This document shows, piece by piece, positions 58,017 through 64,000 of a DNA stretch of 64,000 bases; the first letter of the stretch is position 1, and each line of letters starts with the position of its first letter. The stretch comes from Oxalobacteraceae bacterium (GTDB lineage Bacteria > Pseudomonadota > Gammaproteobacteria > Burkholderiales > Burkholderiaceae_D), in assembly GCA_900299005.1 (NCBI GenBank), contig OMID01000025.1, positions 1 to 64,000 on the forward strand, given 5' to 3'. Both the position numbers and the translations under genes were made by a program. Below the pieces are notes generated by a model. That model did not search any database, was not told where the DNA came from, and worked only from the letters and a program-made list of their open reading frames with translations.

Positions 58017-59810
58017 ATGATGCCTTTTGTGCGGCCAATTTATTATCAAACATCGTTTCAAGCCATCGAGGTCTATAAAAAATCCTGCAATGATCCTGCT
58101 ACGGATTTGACTATTACTTCATCGGGCAATGTTCGTCTGGCGACCCTGTTTGAGCGAGCCGCTCACTCGATCTACGATTTTTTGGGGACTTGCTCCCCAG
58201 AGCAGCGTAGAGAGAAGGCAAAACAAGTAATCAAAGAAAAATTTGCCTCTGAAATAGATACCCTCACAAAAAAATCAATGAAAAATATAGCCGCAACCAT
58301 GGATACAGTGGTTGATGATCTCATCTCCAGCAAAAACCTGAATCAACTCAGCTCAACGATTAACAAATCAGAAGTTGCATCAAGCTTGGCATATCTTAAA
58401 GAACTGCATTCCAAAAAATATTCTGAGGAGCACACTCGTATCGCTTGGCGGGCTACCCAAGAACTTTTCGCCAGCAGAAGGGATGTCACCGATGAAAACC
58501 AAACGCAAGAAGCAGCCTTGGCAATGCGGGTTGCAGATCTCTACCTCGCCTGGAAAACCGAGCCTCATCTTGGAGAAAGAGCCGCTTACCGACTAGCCTT
58601 TAACGCTGCAGTACTCATGGATAAATACGATCTGAACGATTCAGCAGCAAGACAAGTTTTAGCACTTTCAGGCCGACTTCAATCTCGTCTTGGCATTGAC
58701 AAAGATTTGTCACTACAAATGGCACTTGCTTTTCAGGAACAACCCGACCAACTTAATTTCGATGCTGAAAAATTATTTAAAACATGTGTAAAAACTACTT
58801 TTGCCGTGAATGAAAATACGGCTGATCAGATCATGCAAAAAGCAAGTCTTTTAAAAAAGAATGATCAGCTAAACTTTTTATCCACCACACAGCTCCTCGA
58901 AATTTCAAAGCTGATTGTAGCTAAAAACAAACCTCAAAATGAGGCTGTTCTCATTTCTCTTGAGGCAGGTATCCTGAAGCGTGATGCTCTGGTTAATCGA
59001 GACGAGCTACTCGCCGAAAAAGGGCGGCTACTTGACCAAAAAATCAAACAAGATTTCGAGAGTTTGTTACCCGCTGACTGGCCAGATGCATGGGAACTGC
59101 TACCCAACGGCTCACGGCGATTGAAAGAAAGTGAATTTTTCCAAAATGAATATATTGAATTTGTTACCGACAGCTTCGAAAAGACAACAATTAACGAAGC
59201 CGAAGGACTCGCCAAGGAATTTTTGGCGGACGCAGGAGGATCAAAGTTTAAATTCGGTGAAGGAAAAAATGGCGTCAAAGTGGATACGGATGATATCCAA
59301 GTCAAAAACCAGCTTCGCTCTCTTGTGCCAGATCCTGAAGCACGAAAAAATCTCAGCCGCGCATTATTTCAGGCTGGAGGTAATGGTTTTGTTGCAGCGA
59401 TGACATTGGGCTTATCACAAAGTGAAACGAAACGCTTTTTGCCGCTCAGTTTGAACCTCAGAGGCAGCTCAATGAACGCAGCTACAGAACAATGGATTTC
59501 CGTACAGCGTACAGATAATAATAAAATCCGAGTGGGTTATACAGTTTTCATGAAACACTTCTCGTTATCCAATATAACCGATGGCAGCCAAATCCCGATC
59601 AATCCAAACCATGATCCCAGCGCTCCATCTAGCGCCGATGACCACACTGCGAAAGCAACTAGCTTGATTGAGTTTGACCTCGAACAACTCAACAAGGGCA
59701 TTACTGATCCTCAGTGGGTACGTAAGCCGGAATTAACTCTTTTGATTGAATTGGACCGCACAAGTCACATCAACAACCTGTTAGCAACGAAATTAGAGGA
59801 TTTGCCGTAA
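58017..59810 (+). CDS. AT-rich orphan protein of unknown function (597 residues)
   Basis: A long uninterrupted frame whose codons are far more AT-rich than its neighbours; for example 23 of 60 bases are G or C in 58861-58920. The protein is soluble, with no signal peptide or membrane segment. Residues 40-410 look mostly alpha-helical, with many Lys, Glu, Gln and Leu and possible coiled-coil stretches. From about 445 it appears beta-rich (GNGFVAAMTLGLSQ, FLPLSLNLRGSSMN, KIRVGYTVFMKHFS). No motif I know is visible. The start ATGATG has no ribosome-binding site and follows an imperfect inverted repeat (GTTGA/TCAAC, about 57990-58009). A foreign origin is inferred. An effector-like role is one guess among several. 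Confidence 0.75.
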   Translation: MMPFVRPIYYQTSFQAIEVYKKSCNDPATDLTITSSGNVRLATLFERAAHSIYDFLGTCSPEQRREKAKQVIKEKFASEIDTLTKKSMKNIAATMDTVVDDLISSKNLNQLSSTINKSEVASSLAYLKELHSKKYSEEHTRIAWRATQELFASRRDVTDENQTQEAALAMRVADLYLAWKTEPHLGERAAYRLAFNAAVLMDKYDLNDSAARQVLALSGRLQSRLGIDKDLSLQMALAFQEQPDQLNFDAEKLFKTCVKTTFAVNENTADQIMQKASLLKKNDQLNFLSTTQLLEISKLIVAKNKPQNEAVLISLEAGILKRDALVNRDELLAEKGRLLDQKIKQDFESLLPADWPDAWELLPNGSRRLKESEFFQNEYIEFVTDSFEKTTINEAEGLAKEFLADAGGSKFKFGEGKNGVKVDTDDIQVKNQLRSLVPDPEARKNLSRALFQAGGNGFVAAMTLGLSQSETKRFLPLSLNLRGSSMNAATEQWISVQRTDNNKIRVGYTVFMKHFSLSNITDGSQIPINPNHDPSAPSSADDHTAKATSLIEFDLEQLNKGITDPQWVRKPELTLLIELDRTSHINNLLATKLEDLP

Positions 59811-59842
59811 AAATTCATGTCGTTGATATCACGTCACCTCTA

Positions 59843-59959
59843 ATGGCTATTCTGTTTATCGAAATTAAAAACCTATCTCGCTGGGATGATGGTAAGGCGA
59901 CAATGCCGCAGGCAGTACAGGCGTACGACAAGGTATTGGCAACGCCACCAGCGACCTGA
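59843..59959 (+). pseudogene. possible gene remnant, 38 codons
   Basis: An ATG at 59843 opens a frame of 38 codons beginning MAILFIEIKNLSRWDDG and ending at TGA 59959. It has no ribosome-binding site. The amino-acid mix looks protein-like, and GC content rises back towards that of the core genome along its length. It could be the scar of a gene broken when the upstream orphan gene arrived, or chance. Confidence 0.2.
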
Positions 59960-59992
59960 CGAGAGAGGTTCCAAGCCAAGCTCAGTCATAAA

Positions 59993-60018
59993 AAAAGCTG
60001 CACCTGCGTGCAGCTTTT
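59993..60018. terminator. bidirectional terminator between orphan gene and ilvC
   Basis: AAAAGCTGCAC and GTGCAGCTTTT form an 11-bp perfect stem around a CTGC loop. T-runs follow on both strands (TTTT on plus, TTTTTT on minus). It can end both the orphan transcript and the ilvBHC operon. Confidence 0.9.
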
Positions 60019-60048
60019 GGCGCTTCGATGCCAGGCTTGAGAGCCAGC

Positions 60049-61092
<1,044 letters not shown>

Positions 61093-61113
61093 TTATTGTT
61101 GGGGTTGTGACTA

Positions 61114-61605
61114 TCAGACCTTGAGGATGCGCTCACCCCGCCCGATCCCGGAACCACCTGTGCGGACAGTCTCGAGGATTGCAGTGCGGTCGATGGCGTC
61201 AATGAACGCATCCAGTTTGGACTTGTTGCCAGTGAGCTCGATGGTGTAGGTTTTCTCGGTGACGTCGATGATACGGCCGCGGAAAATATCTGTCGTCCGT
61301 TTCATTTCTTCACGCTCCTTGCCGACTGCACGGACCTTGATGAGCATGAGCTCACGCTCTATATGCGCACCCTCGGTCAGGTCTACCACTTTGACAACTT
61401 CGATCAGCCGGTTGAGGTGTTTGGTGATCTGCTCAATCACATCGTCCGAACCGGTAGTAACAATCGTCATTCGGGACAAGGTGGGGTCTTCGGTGGGCGC
61501 TACTGTCAGCGTCTCAATGTTGTACCCACGGGCCGAAAACAACCCTACCACGCGAGACAAGGCACCTGCTTCGTTTTCCAGCAATGCAGAGATAATGTGG
61601 CGCAT
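61114..61605 (-). CDS. ilvH: acetolactate synthase small (regulatory) subunit
   Basis: The regulatory subunit that confers valine inhibition on acetolactate synthase. The 163 residues begin MRHIISALLENEAGALSRVV, an ACT domain, with GLFSARGYNIETLTVAPTED behind it; a C-terminal domain follows. The ATG at 61605 shares one base with the ilvB stop (TGATG), so the two subunits are translationally coupled. The frame upstream to 61668 lies inside ilvB. Confidence 0.97.
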   Translation of the reverse strand: MRHIISALLENEAGALSRVVGLFSARGYNIETLTVAPTEDPTLSRMTIVTTGSDDVIEQITKHLNRLIEVVKVVDLTEGAHIERELMLIKVRAVGKEREEMKRTTDIFRGRIIDVTEKTYTIELTGNKSKLDAFIDAIDRTAILETVRTGGSGIGRGERILKV

Positions 61606-63320
61606 CACAGATCCTCCGAGCCGAGAAGCATTTCGGTCAGACCCTTGCCTGCCTTGACCATCGGCCACACGTTTTCATCTCGATCGGTGATGAAATTCAT
61701 GAACACCAGCTTGTCTTTCATTGCAAACGCATCGCGCATGGACCCGTCTACATCGCCCGGTTTGGTAATCGTCATGCCAACATGTCCGAAGGATTCGACC
61801 AGCTTGTCGAAATCCGGGAGCGAATCCATGTACGACTCAGAGTAACGAGAACCATAGTCGATTTGCTGCCATTGCCGCACCATACCAAGATAACGGTTGT
61901 TAAGCAGAATGATCTTCGGTGTGAGGTGATACTGCTTACAAGTTGCCAATTCCTGAATGCACATCTGGATGGAAGCTTCGCCCGTGATGCAAGCGACTTC
62001 AGCACCCGGATTGGCCATCTGAACACCCATCGCGTAAGGCAGACCGACGCCCATGGTGCCCAGTCCACCAGAGTTGATCCAACGGCGCGGTTTGTCAAAG
62101 CCGTAGTATTGGGCAGCCCACATCTGGTGCTGACCAACATCGGAGGTGACGAACGCATCGCCCCGGGTGACCTCCCACAACTTCTCGACCACGGCCTGGG
62201 GTTTAATGACGTCGTTGGAAGCCGGATACTTCAGGCATTCACGGCCACGCCATTCAGCAATCTGCTTCCACCAGGCGTCGATGGCTTTAGCATTTGGCTT
62301 GATCTCGGAGGCCTCTATCTGGGACAGTACCTCTGTGAGCACGTCTCTGACGTTGCCAACAATGGGAATGTCCACCTTCACGCGCTTGGAGATCGACGAT
62401 GGGTCGATATCGATGTGAATGATCTTGCGAGGGACAGTGCCAAAGTGCTTGGGGTTGCCGATCACGCGATCATCAAAGCGGGCGCCAATCGCAATGAGTA
62501 CATCACAATGCTGCATGGCCATGTTTGCTTCATACGTGCCATGCATGCCCAGCATCCCAACGAATTTGTCGCTGGAGGCACGGTAACCGCCTAGGCCCAT
62601 CAGCGTGTTCGTGCATGGGTAGCCGAGCTTGTCGACCAGCGCATTCACCTCAGGCGCGGCATCGGCAAGGATGACGCCGCCGCCAGTGTAGATCATTGGA
62701 CGTTCAGCCGAGAGCAGCAGCTGCACTGCCTTGCGGATTTGGCCAGCGTGGCCTTTCTCTGCGGGCTTGTATGATCGCATCTCGACTTCTTTGGGATAGT
62801 CGTATGTCGTTTTGGCGACCGTGATGTCCTTGGGAATATCGACCAGCACCGGACCGGGCCGGCCCGTTTGGGCGATATAAAAAGCTTTCTTCATGATCGA
62901 GGCCAGCTCTTTGACGTCCTTGACCAAAAAGTTGTGCTTCACGCAGGGCCGGGTGATGCCGACGGTATCGCACTCCTGGAAGGCATCCTGACCAATCGCA
63001 TGGGTTGGGACCTGTCCGGTGATGACCACCATCGGGATGGAATCCATGTGCGCCGTGGCTAGACCAGTGACCGCATTGGTCACGCCGGGCCCGGACGTCA
63101 CAAGTGCCACACCGACTTTGTTGGAGCTACGAGAATAGGCATCTGCCGCATGGATCGCCGCCTGTTCATGACGAACCAGGACATGCTGGAATTTGTCCTG
63201 CTTGAAGATCGCATCGTAGATGTAGAGGACGGCGCCGCCGGGATAGCCGAACACGTGCTCGACGCCCTCTTCGGCAAGACAGCGCACGACGATATCGGCG
63301 CCGGTGATTTCGGAACTCAT
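61605..63320 (-). CDS. ilvB: acetolactate synthase large (catalytic) subunit
   Basis: A thiamine-diphosphate enzyme that joins two pyruvates, or pyruvate and 2-oxobutyrate, in the first common step of branched-chain amino-acid synthesis. The 571 residues have the catalytic glutamate in VRHEQAAIHAADAY, a FAD-binding middle domain, and the ThDP motif in CITGEASIQMCIQEL ending in LLNNRYLGMVRQW. The motif reads GEAS where most enzymes have GDGS, a conservative Glu-for-Asp change plus Ala for Gly. It heads the ilvBHC operon. The start ATG 63320 has the ribosome-binding site AAAGGAAG. Confidence 0.97.
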   Translation of the reverse strand: MSSEITGADIVVRCLAEEGVEHVFGYPGGAVLYIYDAIFKQDKFQHVLVRHEQAAIHAADAYSRSSNKVGVALVTSGPGVTNAVTGLATAHMDSIPMVVITGQVPTHAIGQDAFQECDTVGITRPCVKHNFLVKDVKELASIMKKAFYIAQTGRPGPVLVDIPKDITVAKTTYDYPKEVEMRSYKPAEKGHAGQIRKAVQLLLSAERPMIYTGGGVILADAAPEVNALVDKLGYPCTNTLMGLGGYRASSDKFVGMLGMHGTYEANMAMQHCDVLIAIGARFDDRVIGNPKHFGTVPRKIIHIDIDPSSISKRVKVDIPIVGNVRDVLTEVLSQIEASEIKPNAKAIDAWWKQIAEWRGRECLKYPASNDVIKPQAVVEKLWEVTRGDAFVTSDVGQHQMWAAQYYGFDKPRRWINSGGLGTMGVGLPYAMGVQMANPGAEVACITGEASIQMCIQELATCKQYHLTPKIILLNNRYLGMVRQWQQIDYGSRYSESYMDSLPDFDKLVESFGHVGMTITKPGDVDGSMRDAFAMKDKLVFMNFITDRDENVWPMVKAGKGLTEMLLGSEDL

Positions 63321-63606
63321 TGCTACTTCCTTTCAAGGTCCATTGGAAATTGAACGGATGCTCTCTCCTGGCGGCAGTGAACGCGGCAACACGCGACAGG
63401 CATTCCTTTTTTGTGCGGTCACGCCGATCCGTCCTGCGCACTACAGCGCATTTCAGAACGACGCTCAACGCGACTCGTTCAGCCTGAGTTCGTGCTTGTG
63501 CGATCGATGCCTCACGCTTGTGGCATGGGTTAGAGCAAACTGCTTTCACATCGAAAGAACGTGGAGGCCGAAGGCATGATGTACGTCCGACCCACGCTAA
63601 AAAATA
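63321..63606 (-). promoter_or_regulatory. ilvB 5' leader
   Basis: About 286 bases of leader separate the 5' hairpin from ilvB. I found no peptide rich in Ile, Val and Leu codons in it. A 26-codon frame (63403-63323, MPVACCRVHC at its start) ends in TAG inside the ilvB ribosome-binding site and could couple to ilvB translation. Betaproteobacterial ilv leaders are known to contain conserved RNA motifs, but I cannot match one by eye. Confidence 0.35.
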
Positions 63607-63626
63607 CCCCTCGCTGTGGCGAGGGG
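63607..63626 (-). promoter_or_regulatory. terminator-like hairpin at the 5' end of the ilvB transcript
   Basis: On the minus strand CCCCTCGC (63626-63619), loop CACA, and GCGAGGGG (63614-63607) are followed by TA and six T. No other minus-strand gene lies upstream, so it belongs to the ilvB leader. If transcription starts further upstream it is an attenuator; from the promoter at 63633 it would form the very 5' end. Confidence 0.65.
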
Positions 63627-63632
63627 AATCGT

Positions 63633-63661
63633 ACGTTACTGCGTCGCAGCACTCAGGTCAA
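63633..63661 (-). promoter_or_regulatory. candidate promoter of ilvBHC
   Basis: The minus strand reads TTGACC (63661-63656), 17 bases, then TAACGT (63638-63633). The first base of the hairpin lies 7 bases beyond the -10. A second, weaker AT-rich candidate (GATAATCT around 63720-63730) lies further upstream. The remainder up to 63812 shows nothing else. Confidence 0.5.
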
Positions 63662-63812
63662 GGAAAATCTTGGAAAAAGCCTTTGAAATCAAGCGTTTTG
63701 CCAGGCCTTCAGCAGTCAATAGATTATCAAAAAAATATCCTCGCCAACCTGGTCCAGGAACACGGCTGACCTCACAGTACAATGCCGCCGCGCCCTTGTT
63801 TCGCTGCCCCTG

Positions 63813-64000
63813 ATGGAACCTGCCGTGACTGAGATAAGCCTCGAACCCCTTCCACGCGCTCCGCTTAAAAACCGCCTGCTGTGCATCGTCTATGAGGCCA
63901 TGTTGCTGTTCGGCGTGCTGTTCATCGCCACTTGGCTGTTCTCTACCTTGCTGCAGCAGCGCCATGCGCTCTACCTGAGAGATGCGCTGCAGGACTGGCT
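63813..64000 (+). CDS. RDD family membrane protein (3' end outside window)
   Basis: The frame opens at ATG 63813 and runs off the window after 62 codons. The N-terminal stretch APLKNRLLCIVYEAMLLFGV, then a first transmembrane helix (LLFGVLFIATWLFSTLL) and QQRHALYLRDALQDWL, match RDD-family proteins of Burkholderiales. The family has three helices and conserved Arg-Asp-Asp residues; these are not all in view. Divergent placement next to ilvB is common in this group. Function unknown. Confidence 0.75.
   Translation, partial: MEPAVTEISLEPLPRAPLKNRLLCIVYEAMLLFGVLFIATWLFSTLLQQRHALYLRDALQDW

Noticed and set aside
57675-60018. Genomic island with integrase and attachment sites around the orphan gene
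   Set aside because: No integrase and no flanking direct repeat of useful length are visible; tRNA genes are far away. Only composition suggests transfer.
63636-63965. 109-codon minus-strand frame over the ilvB-RDD gap as an ilv leader peptide
   Set aside because: It begins inside the RDD gene, shows no cluster of Ile, Val and Leu codons near its end, and ends before the hairpin without a regulatory overlap.

Overview
The window is a dense block of core chromosome from a betaproteobacterium, most likely a member of the Burkholderiales. This rests on gene order: lepA-lepB-DUF4845-rnc-era-recO-pdxJ-acpS-nagZ-uvrC-pgsA-tRNA, fabF next to rpoE-rseA-rseB-degP, a 14-gene nuo operon followed by a DUF2818 gene and a NUDIX gene, and ilvBHC next to pssA, psd and leuA. 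I cannot name the genus. Base composition is moderately GC-rich except around 57.9-59.9 kb.

Layout. 1-905: the end of a surface-type protein on the plus strand, then tRNA-Cys and tRNA-Gly on the minus strand. 968-16.1 kb (minus): one long array that reads, in transcription order, rpoE, rseA, rseB, degP, a glutaredoxin-like gene, lepA, lepB, a DUF4845 gene, rnc, era, recO, pdxJ, acpS, nagZ, uvrC, pgsA. It joins envelope-stress control (sigma-E, its anti-sigma system and the DegP protease) to translation, secretion, ribosome assembly, cofactor synthesis, wall recycling and DNA repair. 16.3-23.5 kb (minus): yceD-rpmF-plsX-fabH-fabD-fabG-acpP-fabF, the fatty-acid initiation and elongation genes, ending in a YgfX-like membrane gene. 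23.6-24.9 kb (plus): maf and a tetrapyrrole-methylase-family methyltransferase. 25.1-28.3 kb (minus): an S49 peptidase, a Rieske protein, a HAD phosphatase and rluC. 28.35-31.9 kb (plus): rne behind a 650-nt structured leader. 32-49.2 kb (minus): tpiA-secG-tRNA-Leu-nuoABCDEFGHIJKLMN-DUF2818-nudF, ending at a bidirectional terminator. 49.2-53.0 kb (minus): rpsO-pnp and a quinone oxidoreductase. 53.3 kb (plus): an hsp20 gene with a sigma-32 promoter. 53.9-57.3 kb (minus): psd, pssA and leuA. 58.0-59.8 kb (plus): an AT-rich orphan gene of 597 codons. 60.0-63.3 kb (minus): ilvB-ilvH-ilvC. The last 188 bases (plus) begin an RDD-family membrane protein.

Most of the window is ordinary housekeeping. 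The parts that deserve attention are regulatory or foreign. A 25-residue leucine-rich leader peptide precedes leuA, and its start codon falls where the predicted transcript begins. The predicted ilvB and rpsO transcripts both start exactly at a GC hairpin followed by a run of U. The rne leader is long and structured. A sigma-E-type promoter lies before rpoE. The AT-rich orphan protein at 58.0 kb is the best candidate for something undescribed. I found no CRISPR array, insertion sequence, prophage or rRNA operon.
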